Assembly (NCBI GenBank): GCA_910586665.1
Contig: CAJUIX010000033.1
Coordinates: forward strand, 1-26,697
DNA length: 26,697 bases
Reading direction: 5' to 3'
From: an uncultured Duncaniella sp.
GTDB taxonomy: Bacteria > Bacteroidota > Bacteroidia > Bacteroidales > Muribaculaceae
Below the pieces are notes generated by a model, which was given only the letters and a program-made list of their open reading frames with translations, had not been told where the DNA came from and did not search any database. Shown one piece after another: positions 1 to 7,760 of this stretch. The position numbers and the translations under genes are program-made. Positions within the stretch are counted from its first letter, which is position 1. Every line of letters begins with the position of its first letter.

Positions 1-57
1 GGCCTGCGGCGTAACATAATCGAATGTATTAACTAATTTTTTAAAGATACTTACCAT
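1..57 (-). CDS. 5' end of a further operon gene, cut by the window edge
   Basis: An open frame starts with ATG at 57-55, 14 bases after the GH31 stop codon, and stays open for 19 codons to the edge, giving MVSIFKKLVNTFDYVTPQA. Spacing and strand fit a continuation of the leftward operon. The start has no obvious export signal, unlike the other genes here, so a cytoplasmic or inner-membrane product such as a sugar transporter or metabolic enzyme is possible. That is a guess from position only, and the family cannot be recognised. Confidence 0.4.
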   Translation of the reverse strand, partial: MVSIFKKLVNTFDYVTPQA

Positions 58-71
58 ATAAAAATCATTGT

Positions 72-2234
72 TTAAGATTTAGTCATAAATTTCCATGTCA
101 CTTTGCCGACAGTGTCTGGTTTACCCTTCCCAGGCTTCGAAATCACACCTTTGAGCGTTCCGTCCTTCTGACGCACAACCTTGATGTCGCGCCACGAATA
201 CTCACCCTTCTCGTAGTCAAACGTTTCGCCATCGTCGTCATACAGTCGGTAAGCACCGTTGGCTTTGCCGTAATGACGGATTTCAAGATTGACCTTCTCA
301 CCCTTTCCGGGAGCGTGCAGGCGGGGTTCCATCATCGGAATAATAGCTCCGTCCCTAACATAAACAGGGATGCCCGACAGCCCCGGTTCGGCAGTGATAG
401 TCTGGCCGTTGCCAACATATTCACCTGTATAGAAGTCATACCAGTCACCTTTAGGGAGCACAACCTTACGCGATGTCTCGCCGACAAACATAGGTGCCAC
501 AAGCAGGTATTCGCCGGCCATATACTGATCCTTGATTTCCTTTGTAACAGCCTCAAGATAAGGATTGTCATCAAGATTGGCACTCTTGATTTCGGTCGAC
601 ATGGCATCCTCATAGTTGAATCCCGGTTCGAGCGACATGGCTCGGAAAGGAGGTATGCCGTCATAATGATAGCGGGCAAACTCCGTGTACCAATAGGGCA
701 TCATGCACATTCTCAATATGGCATATTCCTTTATATTATCTGCGACTTCAGGGAAAGACCAGGGTTTTGTCCCGCTTGACCATGCATTGATCATCGCCAT
801 CGGAGAAAACACCACGCTCTGAAAACGTCTTACCCATTCCTCGGCCGATTTCGAGCTTCTGACCTCCGGGGTCCACAGGACTCCGCTGAATCCTGAATTA
901 ATTAGCGCGGTTATAAAATCTTTGTGACTGTAATAGTCATTATAGAGCACATATGGCATCGAACTTGCGCCGGCATTGGAAGCTCTTACGAGACCGTAGG
1001 TGCGGAGATTCCTGGCCCTGTAAAGATCGGCTGTCGAGCGCTGCACTAGCAGACCGTAGGTCTGTCGCATCTGTTCCGCATCAAGACCCGATGGAAACGT
1101 AGCCACATCCGGCCAAAGATAATGGTCATAGCCGTCAACCTCATCTATCTTATAGCCGCTCACTCCGATGCCGACGTGCTCTTTTTGCAATTTATCAGTC
1201 CATATCTCACGTCCCTTGTCCGTGGCGAGGTCGGGCACAATCCCGCACCACACCGTATGCGAACCGCTATAAGGATAAATCTCATCATATATTCCCGATT
1301 CAGGCGAGACGTATGGATTGGTCCACAGGTTAAGCCTGATTTTACGATCGAGCATCTTTTTTACAAATCCTTCCGGATCGGGATAGCGACTGCTGTCCCA
1401 CTCGAAAGTACATGGATATGCCTTGCTCTGCCAACCGGGTTCCAGCCCGATAAAATCCAACGGGAACCCGTTTTTTTCAAACGCATCGGCTTCAGCCTCG
1501 ACATCCGCCGCTGTGAATAGAGTTTTGGTCCGCTGCGTGAAGCCAAGCCCCCAGCGGGGAGGAAGGGTGCCTCCACCACACAGAAGATTATAACGTCTGA
1601 CGACATCCATCGGCGTAGGTCCGGCAAAAACATAAATTTCAGCACCCTCCGCGGGGACAAGGACCGACACCGCATCGGAATACGGACGCGCTTTCCATGA
1701 TTTATCTGTATTGCGGTCTATGGCCTTCGGCGCATTCGGACTATCCTTCCGTGCTCCTGAGCCTGCATACACTGTGAGGTAACGTGATGAATTTATCAAC
1801 ACTCCATAACCTTTACTCGAAACATAAAACGGAACCGGGGCATGATTGCGCCCTGTATCCTTCCCTCCATAATGGTCCACATGGAGATTAAAAATCTTGC
1901 CTCGCTGATGAACCGTCTGAAAATTCAGTCCGAAACCATAAAGCTGTTCTTTCTTTTCGAGTGGAAACCTAAGATAAGTTTTCCCGTTTACGACCTCGCA
2001 GACAATGCTGGAAGCCATTTCAGGCATATTGACCTCTGGCAAGCGGTCAAATCCCTCTTTAAGCGGCTCACAACCCGAAGCTCCAAGAAGCGAATACACC
2101 TCCGGCGTTCCGACGACACCTTTCCAAACGCCCGGCTCGACATTGTGCCATTTTATCACGACTGCAAACGCTGGAAACAAGACTGCCATGAAAAGCGCAG
2201 TGCTTATAATCAACTTGAAATTAAAATATCTCAT
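72..2234 (-). CDS. Secreted glycoside hydrolase family 31 (alpha-glycosidase)
   Basis: This 720-residue protein should be an exported, probably periplasmic, retaining exo-acting alpha-glycosidase of family GH31, trimming alpha-linked glucose, xylose, galactose or a related sugar from PUL oligosaccharides. A hydrophobic signal segment covers about residues 8-25. The N-terminal beta-sandwich with an LYGFG motif (about 98-102) is followed by the catalytic barrel (about 225-560) and a C-terminal beta domain with the YDDDGET motif (about 665-671). The likely nucleophile is Asp364 in GYKIDEVDG. The likely acid/base is Asp433 in YNDYYS, reached after the RASNAG motif. The nucleophile motif differs from the common alpha-glucosidase (DMNE) and alpha-xylosidase (KTDFGE) forms, so substrate cannot be assigned. 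It follows GH97 by 36 bases in the same operon. GH31 membership is confident, subfamily is not. Confidence 0.9.
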   Translation of the reverse strand: MRYFNFKLIISTALFMAVLFPAFAVVIKWHNVEPGVWKGVVGTPEVYSLLGASGCEPLKEGFDRLPEVNMPEMASSIVCEVVNGKTYLRFPLEKKEQLYGFGLNFQTVHQRGKIFNLHVDHYGGKDTGRNHAPVPFYVSSKGYGVLINSSRYLTVYAGSGARKDSPNAPKAIDRNTDKSWKARPYSDAVSVLVPAEGAEIYVFAGPTPMDVVRRYNLLCGGGTLPPRWGLGFTQRTKTLFTAADVEAEADAFEKNGFPLDFIGLEPGWQSKAYPCTFEWDSSRYPDPEGFVKKMLDRKIRLNLWTNPYVSPESGIYDEIYPYSGSHTVWCGIVPDLATDKGREIWTDKLQKEHVGIGVSGYKIDEVDGYDHYLWPDVATFPSGLDAEQMRQTYGLLVQRSTADLYRARNLRTYGLVRASNAGASSMPYVLYNDYYSHKDFITALINSGFSGVLWTPEVRSSKSAEEWVRRFQSVVFSPMAMINAWSSGTKPWSFPEVADNIKEYAILRMCMMPYWYTEFARYHYDGIPPFRAMSLEPGFNYEDAMSTEIKSANLDDNPYLEAVTKEIKDQYMAGEYLLVAPMFVGETSRKVVLPKGDWYDFYTGEYVGNGQTITAEPGLSGIPVYVRDGAIIPMMEPRLHAPGKGEKVNLEIRHYGKANGAYRLYDDDGETFDYEKGEYSWRDIKVVRQKDGTLKGVISKPGKGKPDTVGKVTWKFMTKS

Positions 2235-2270
2235 AATATCACTATATTATTTTATAAATGAGCCCAAATT

Positions 2271-4223
2271 CTACTGGATGGCTGCTGCAAAGCCGCCGTT
2301 TCCGATAACCCTTACCTTCATTTTACTATCTTTAGCCGTAACGGTCTCATAGCTGAACTCATTGATGTTTTCACCATCCTTGATTAATGTAAAAGTTTTT
2401 CCAACACATTCGGCAGGAAGTTCAAACGAAATTTCACGGCTCCCATTCTTTCCATTTATGCCACCTATATACCATTTTCCATCCTTCTGTCGCGCCACGA
2501 CTGCATAGTCCGACGGATAGCCGGCAAGTAGCACACTCTCATCCCATGCGGAAGGAATCTCCCGGAGGAAATTTTTAGGAGCGTCAGGCAATGCGAGATA
2601 TGCCTCCGCACGGTCGGCAAAACACTGAAACCCAGATTCAAATACCACACCAAGAGCAAGTTGGTGCGCAACGGAGGTCCGGCGTATCGCCTCCACTCCA
2701 AGTCGGATTTTATTTGAAAACGTAACAGGGGTATAATCCATTGAACCAACAACGTTACGAGTAAACACAACCGTCGCATTGTGCTCGGCCGCAAGTTCGC
2801 AACGAGCCTGTCGACCGAGAGTCTCCCCTCCCCTGATAGCCTCAGGGGTCATCATGTTGGGATAGGTACGTTCAAATCCTCTCGGGAGTGTCGCTCCATG
2901 AAAATCGACCATCAGACCATATTCGGCAGCGTCTCTGAGTATAGCCGGATACAATGCTATCACCCTTTGCTTATCCGTATCAAAGAAATCGACTTTCACT
3001 CCCTTTATGCCCATACGACTTATGCGCTCCATCTCCTGCCGGCGAAGCAGACTGTCGGACATCAGGCGATGCTGCACCGGACTATCGGCCCCCTTTCCCG
3101 AACCTGAGTGATACCACAACCATACGCCAACTCCATTTTTGGTCGCATAGTCGGTCACACCCTCTATGCCTTCGCCATCCATCTTGTCCCAGCCGGCATC
3201 CACAAGCAGATAGTCCCAGCCCATTTCCTTACACAGATCCACATATTTGAGCTGCGCTTTATAATCTGACGAACTATGCCCGTCATACCACCAGCTCCAA
3301 GCCGCACATCCCGGTTTAATCCAGGATTCATCTGTTATGGAAGATGCAAGGTTAAGATTTTGTACCATTTGCGATGTGAATATCTGATTGAGGTTCCGAC
3401 CCACCATCACTACACGCCACGGCGTAAACATAGGCACTGCCGAACATGGACGGGGATCATCGGGAATGACTGCCTCCTCCATTTCAGGGAACCGTACTTT
3501 ATAGACACCACCTTTACCTGAATTGTCGACATGCGTTGCCGGATAGCTACCGTCGAGAAATGCTTCGGTAACCATTACCCAGCGACCGTCTGCCTCGAAA
3601 AGCATCGGATATGCCCAGCCCTTATCGGTCGGTGCCGGCGAATTTATTGCTATGGCATTTTTGGAATATTGTTCGTAACTCGGTTTCAATCTGTCGTTCC
3701 AGTCATAAGGATGAATCCAGGCCTTCCCGTCGCCGTGAATAGAAAATTCCGTAAGTTCCTCATCAATGACAACACTATCGCTTAAGCCAGACACCAAGCC
3801 GTAACGGAAAGCGGCACCGTCATCCGCAACTCTGACCTGAAATACACATTGTACACCGTCAGGATTTTCAAATGTGAGATTTATTTCTTCGCAACGGTTG
3901 TTGACCGACAGACGCTTGCCTGACTTAAGGACATAAGTTTCATTGATTGATTTCCTTGACACATCACGACATTTGGCATTACTGAAATAATCATGCCCTT
4001 CAATTACCAGCCCCAAAGCCGACGGCTCCACAATAAGGGAATCTCCTATTTTAATATCGTAACTTAAGATTTGTCCGATACTGTCGGAATCGGCTATCCT
4101 TACCGAAAACACGACGTCGCCCGAAGGAGAACGCTGTTCCCAGACCGTGTCCGATGAACAGGCACACATCGAAGACAAGACCGACAGGCACCAGATGATT
4201 AATCTGACTTTGTCCATTTTCAT
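2271..4223 (-). CDS. GH97 lipoprotein, retaining (alpha-galactosidase-like)
   Basis: This 650-residue protein belongs to GH97, a family found mostly in Bacteroidetes that hydrolyses alpha-glucosides by inversion (SusB type) or alpha-galactosides by retention. A signal sequence ends in a lipobox-like MCAC followed by SSD, so the mature protein probably starts at lipidated Cys22. The N-terminal beta-sandwich (about 25-290) precedes the barrel, which contains AAWSWWYDG (about 307-315) and LLVDAGWD (about 339-346). Asp412 in GVKVDFF matches the nucleophile position of the retaining branch, and Glu467 in RGGE lies 55 residues later, the spacing of the catalytic pair (D415/E470) of the characterised retaining Bacteroides enzyme as I recall it. 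The predicted activity is therefore alpha-galactosidase or a similar retaining exo-enzyme. It sits 21 bases after GH28 and 36 before GH31. Confidence 0.9.
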   Translation of the reverse strand: MKMDKVRLIIWCLSVLSSMCACSSDTVWEQRSPSGDVVFSVRIADSDSIGQILSYDIKIGDSLIVEPSALGLVIEGHDYFSNAKCRDVSRKSINETYVLKSGKRLSVNNRCEEINLTFENPDGVQCVFQVRVADDGAAFRYGLVSGLSDSVVIDEELTEFSIHGDGKAWIHPYDWNDRLKPSYEQYSKNAIAINSPAPTDKGWAYPMLFEADGRWVMVTEAFLDGSYPATHVDNSGKGGVYKVRFPEMEEAVIPDDPRPCSAVPMFTPWRVVMVGRNLNQIFTSQMVQNLNLASSITDESWIKPGCAAWSWWYDGHSSSDYKAQLKYVDLCKEMGWDYLLVDAGWDKMDGEGIEGVTDYATKNGVGVWLWYHSGSGKGADSPVQHRLMSDSLLRRQEMERISRMGIKGVKVDFFDTDKQRVIALYPAILRDAAEYGLMVDFHGATLPRGFERTYPNMMTPEAIRGGETLGRQARCELAAEHNATVVFTRNVVGSMDYTPVTFSNKIRLGVEAIRRTSVAHQLALGVVFESGFQCFADRAEAYLALPDAPKNFLREIPSAWDESVLLAGYPSDYAVVARQKDGKWYIGGINGKNGSREISFELPAECVGKTFTLIKDGENINEFSYETVTAKDSKMKVRVIGNGGFAAAIQ

Positions 4224-4244
4224 TGTTATGATTATCTTTTGGAT

Positions 4245-5615
4245 TTATTTATAAATCTCCACATCGGCGTCCTCGCATATGATTTCAGGACGCTCGTCAG
4301 GATTTTTCAATTCAAATGTCACGTTTTTAAGTTTAAGTCCCCTGACATGACGCGCCCAAACTCCATAGGCAGGAATTTTCGGACCGAAAGTCTTGACTTC
4401 AGGATACTGGTCAATTGCTTCCGGCACTTTGCAGGCGGCATCTTCCGCTGTTCCTGTCCCAAGCAGCTTGATATGGATGTTTTCAAGCGATAGGCCTGTG
4501 ATATAATGTCCGGGGATACCTGTGATGAGTATTCCTGACGGGGGTTTGAGCTGGGCATCATCGGACGCCACGGCATTGACATTGCGTATGACCACATTTT
4601 CAAATGAGCCAACCGGCTGTCGGGTATCCTCATGTTTTCTGAACACCGTCAACCTTGCCCCGAGACGAAACAGCATCGGCGTGCGCACCTCATCCATGAC
4701 AATGTCCGAGATCACCACATTGCGCAGCTTGGCGCCGTCAACCGAAAAGAGCTTTATACCCCCGTTGCGGGTATCGTAGATATAGCAATTGCTTATGTTT
4801 ATATCCTCAAACGGAGCCATCGACTCTGTCCCCATCTTTATTCCGGCCTGGTTGGTTTTGAGCCTCATGTTGCTGACTTCAATGTCACGACAGGCCATCT
4901 TGCTTGATGTTGTCTTGAAACAAAGGGCATCGTCGCCACTCACAATATCGCAATCGCTGATGCGCACATGCTGGCATCCGTCAATATCAATTCCGTCATT
5001 ATGAGCTACACCGAAACTGCGGATAGTCACATTTTTTATTGTCAGGTTTCTGCATTGGAAATAGTGTGATGTCCATGCCCCGGCATACTTGAGCGTGACA
5101 CCGTCGACATTGACTCCGTCACATCTTACTATTCGGACCAAGAATGGCCGACAGCCCCACCGGTCTTTCTCTGGGCGCGGATCCTCCTTCACATGACGCT
5201 CCTTTAGTTCCTTGCCTTGGCCGTCTATCACACCTTCGCCTGTAATTCCGATGTTTTTGGCATCGACAGCAACCAAAAGTGCCCTACCTACCTCTATGCC
5301 AAGACCTTCAGTAAACGGATCAGGATTGGAATAAGCCTTATAATCGGTGGTGCCGAGAATCAGGGCATCCTTCTCAAGATGAAGAGTTACATTGTCCTTA
5401 AGTTGAATCGTGGCCGACAGATAAGTCCCGGCCGGTACGACAACAGTCCCTCCTCCTGATTTATGGCACGCATCTATGGCCTTCTGAATGGCAGTTGATT
5501 CCAGCCGCTTGCCCTTGCCGGTGGCTCCATAGCGCTTCACATTGAACTGCACGGGGCTGGCGTTGACGAACCCGAAGGCGAGAAGGCTCATTATAAAAAT
5601 CAAAAGTTTCTTCAT
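4245..5615 (-). CDS. GH28 polygalacturonase-family protein
   Basis: This 456-residue secreted right-handed beta-helix protein matches GH28, whose members invert and cleave alpha-galacturonic linkages in homogalacturonan or rhamnogalacturonan. A signal peptide covers residues 1-19 (ends VNA). The typical opening FNVKRYGATGKGK and AIQKAIDAC (about 24-50) is followed by the helix repeats. Catalytic aspartates are visible in HNDGID (Asp207/Asp210) and SGDDAL (Asp228/Asp229). The usual GHG motif is replaced by QAGIKMGTES (about 256-265), and the RIK position reads GGIKLF (about 285-290), so the binding site is modified relative to plant-pathogen polygalacturonases. The ATG overlaps the TGA of the preceding DUF362 gene (ATGA), indicating translational coupling. 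An exo-galacturonidase acting on an unusual uronide is a reasonable guess. Confidence 0.9.
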   Translation of the reverse strand: MKKLLIFIMSLLAFGFVNASPVQFNVKRYGATGKGKRLESTAIQKAIDACHKSGGGTVVVPAGTYLSATIQLKDNVTLHLEKDALILGTTDYKAYSNPDPFTEGLGIEVGRALLVAVDAKNIGITGEGVIDGQGKELKERHVKEDPRPEKDRWGCRPFLVRIVRCDGVNVDGVTLKYAGAWTSHYFQCRNLTIKNVTIRSFGVAHNDGIDIDGCQHVRISDCDIVSGDDALCFKTTSSKMACRDIEVSNMRLKTNQAGIKMGTESMAPFEDINISNCYIYDTRNGGIKLFSVDGAKLRNVVISDIVMDEVRTPMLFRLGARLTVFRKHEDTRQPVGSFENVVIRNVNAVASDDAQLKPPSGILITGIPGHYITGLSLENIHIKLLGTGTAEDAACKVPEAIDQYPEVKTFGPKIPAYGVWARHVRGLKLKNVTFELKNPDERPEIICEDADVEIYK

Positions 5616-7537
5616 TGCTTTATTTTTTTTATTTCACGCAGAATAGCGAGGTTATGAATAGCGTTTGTCCGACGGCCTTGAATCTCGAATTTCAGCACAT
5701 TCTTGCCCTTTTCAAGATATACAGGGAAATAATGTTTGCCGATACGGTCACCAGTAGTGGCGAGAAAACCAAAATTTTCGGTCACTTTCTTGTCATTTAT
5801 ATAGATGATGGCCGGAACAGGATCCGATCCGCGATAGGTCGCTCCAAGGAAATATGTTCCGCTTTCAGGCACCGAGATATCCCATACGGCAGTGTTGGGC
5901 GTCTTTGATTTTTCACCCGTAAGCACAAGATTGCCGTCTTCGTTGACAAAGAAAGTTCCAGTCATTCTGGCATTTTTAGGTTTACATGTAGCGACTATCT
6001 CAAAACGAGGAATTACTATTGATTGTGATGTGGTGACAGAGTCACCATTTCTCACCTCAAGATCGAACCGGGTCGTTTTTTTAATAGGGAATGTTTCCGA
6101 TCCGTCAGCTGTCATCTGTCTGCCGTTCAGCCAGACACTTTCACCGTTTGACGTGTTCCAGCAAAGTGTTACCTTGCCTTTGCCCTCAACCGCCATTTTG
6201 TCGGAATAGAACGTCTCGATGGCACTTCTCGATTCATCGAGAGGCACACGGAAGAGTTCGATACCGAACCCGGTGCCGAGATTGCGCGAATACATTTTGT
6301 CGTCAGGGTCATTCCAATGTTCATGTACACCCAGACTCACCTGATTGCGTCCTTGATAGAGAGTTCCTGAAGGTGGATTCCCAATCATCGCCGCTTCGTG
6401 CAGAAAATTGTCAGCATTGGCAGCAATTGGCAGTTCTGAATGGATGAAATCGAGTACGACCGATTCAATCGCCACCTGATCGTTTGACACAAAGAAACTT
6501 GAAGTCCATCCGTCATCAAAAGGCTTACGCCTGAACTTTACAGCCTTACCGTTATGCTTGGGATTGACATACATACCGTCCACGATATACACCAGCGTGT
6601 TTCCGCCAAGTCTCTCATGAGCCATCAGGTCGACTATTGAATTATAAGTGCCCATCCCGCGTGCGTTAGACCAATCCCTTATTGAGAAATGTAACGGCGG
6701 CACATTGCCAATGGACCCGAAATGATTTTTACCTGTAGACGTTATGCCGGTCTGTCCGGCACTGTCCTTCCATTTGTCGGTCGGTTGCGAATGGCGTTTC
6801 AATAAGGCCATGTTAATCATATAATCGGCATCATAGGCTGCCTTGGCAAGACTCCGCGCTCCTTTATCAGTGATTTCACTTGAATATGTTATAGCATCTG
6901 GCACGAAACCTCCCCAATTCTGATAGACCACATCGGGATAGAGCGTTCCGACATAATCATACACAGCAGAGATGCCACGGCGTTGGGCATCATAGATAGT
7001 AATGCAATTCTGCGGTACTCCAACCACGTCTACAAGCTGACGGAGAAGAGCCATGACAGACTGGGGTGTCGCATCGACAATGTTGGTGCCACCGTTGTCG
7101 TTAAGGTTAATCTTGACCGCTATTTTCTCACCTTTTCGATACCCCACATTTCCCTTACCTTTCTTATCGTTTAAAGCACGAAACAATTCGTCCCATGCTC
7201 CTGCGACAGTGTTGCTGTTGGTCAGCGAGACTATTGCTCCGCCGAGCATATCATCGACCCTCGTCTGGGAATTATTGTCGGGGTCGGAATATAGGCCATG
7301 TTTGCCATCCCAAGCAGCGGCCTTCGGATCATAGGCCCATGCCACTCTGCCGGGATGAATACCCTTGGCCACACCGACGGGTGAGTTTGGTTTATCAACC
7401 GGGATGAAAATCCCCATGTCGGTTCCTTCGTCCTTTTGGTGCTTCTGAGCCGACATGCTGACGGTGCCCGACAACACGAGCCATAACACAGGGGCCATGA
7501 ATCTGCCAAACGGCAGGATGTTACCATATTTTTTCAT
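5612..7537 (-). CDS. Secreted DUF362 protein A with C-terminal sugar-binding-like module
   Basis: The ATG at 7537 gives 641 residues and a clear signal peptide (MKKYGNILPFG to about SMSA-30). The frame is open to 7603, but that upstream start would precede the candidate promoter at 7588-7595, so it was rejected. Residues about 45-430 form a DUF362 domain recognisable by KIAVKINLN (about 138-146), NMALLKRH (about 242-249), TGKNHFG (about 268-274) and YIVDGMY. The cysteine clusters of Fe-S DUF362 proteins are missing. Residues about 440-510 look like an immunoglobulin-like linker, and about 525-635 like a beta-sandwich carbohydrate-binding module (TYFLGATYRG, YFPVYLEKGKNVLKFE). The DUF362 part is a paralogue of the neighbouring protein B. 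No enzymatic function is established for secreted DUF362 proteins to my knowledge. Its place between GH28 and GH95 suggests action on a glycan. It overlaps GH28 by four bases. Confidence 0.8.
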   Translation of the reverse strand: MKKYGNILPFGRFMAPVLWLVLSGTVSMSAQKHQKDEGTDMGIFIPVDKPNSPVGVAKGIHPGRVAWAYDPKAAAWDGKHGLYSDPDNNSQTRVDDMLGGAIVSLTNSNTVAGAWDELFRALNDKKGKGNVGYRKGEKIAVKINLNDNGGTNIVDATPQSVMALLRQLVDVVGVPQNCITIYDAQRRGISAVYDYVGTLYPDVVYQNWGGFVPDAITYSSEITDKGARSLAKAAYDADYMINMALLKRHSQPTDKWKDSAGQTGITSTGKNHFGSIGNVPPLHFSIRDWSNARGMGTYNSIVDLMAHERLGGNTLVYIVDGMYVNPKHNGKAVKFRRKPFDDGWTSSFFVSNDQVAIESVVLDFIHSELPIAANADNFLHEAAMIGNPPSGTLYQGRNQVSLGVHEHWNDPDDKMYSRNLGTGFGIELFRVPLDESRSAIETFYSDKMAVEGKGKVTLCWNTSNGESVWLNGRQMTADGSETFPIKKTTRFDLEVRNGDSVTTSQSIVIPRFEIVATCKPKNARMTGTFFVNEDGNLVLTGEKSKTPNTAVWDISVPESGTYFLGATYRGSDPVPAIIYINDKKVTENFGFLATTGDRIGKHYFPVYLEKGKNVLKFEIQGRRTNAIHNLAILREIKKIKQ

Positions 7538-7587
7538 TGATATTTTTATTTTGATTAGTTTTTCAATTGGCTTGAATTGGTACTCCG

Positions 7588-7595
7588 CAAAATTA
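7588..7595 (-). promoter_or_regulatory. Candidate Bacteroidetes -7 element for the DUF362A-GH28-GH97-GH31 unit
   Basis: On the minus strand this reads TAATTTTG, a full match to TAnnTTTG. The start of transcription would fall near 7584, giving a leader of about 47 bases before the ATG at 7537. No convincing TTTG -33 element lies at the expected distance upstream, so the site is a candidate only. It sits just downstream of the strong hairpin at 7699-7746, a plausible place for a second transcription unit. Confidence 0.4.
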
Positions 7596-7698
7596 TCGAA
7601 CAATATATTATATGCGTATAAAGATTATTCCAAATCCTTATACATTTATCTCAGCACACCATCATACAGTCACAGTAATCTGAAACCAAGATATATAC

Positions 7699-7746
7699 GA
7701 TGCAGACAGCGGCAAGGTTGCTGTCGACCTTGCCGCTGTCTGCATC
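7699..7746 (-). terminator. 19-bp perfect inverted repeat between the DUF362 genes
   Basis: GATGCAGACAGCGGCAAGG at 7699-7717 is exactly reverse-complementary to 7728-7746, with a 10-base loop. It begins (in transcription direction) 14 bases after the stop of DUF362 protein B. The bases after it on the minus strand (GTATATATCTT) are only moderately U-rich. It could be an intrinsic or leaky terminator, or a 3'-end stabilising hairpin that sets different mRNA levels for upstream and downstream genes. The rest of the 223-base gap (7538-7698) holds only the candidate promoter described above. Confidence 0.7.
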
Positions 7747-7760
7747 TTGTTCAGGAATCA

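Noticed and set aside
7538..7603. Longer N-terminus for DUF362 protein A (start at 7603)
   Set aside because: It would bury the signal peptide and start upstream of the best promoter candidate; the ATG at 7537 gives a standard export signal.
7699..7746. Inverted repeat as an insertion-sequence end or CRISPR repeat
   Set aside because: It is a single copy, no transposase or target duplication is visible, and no spaced repeats occur nearby.
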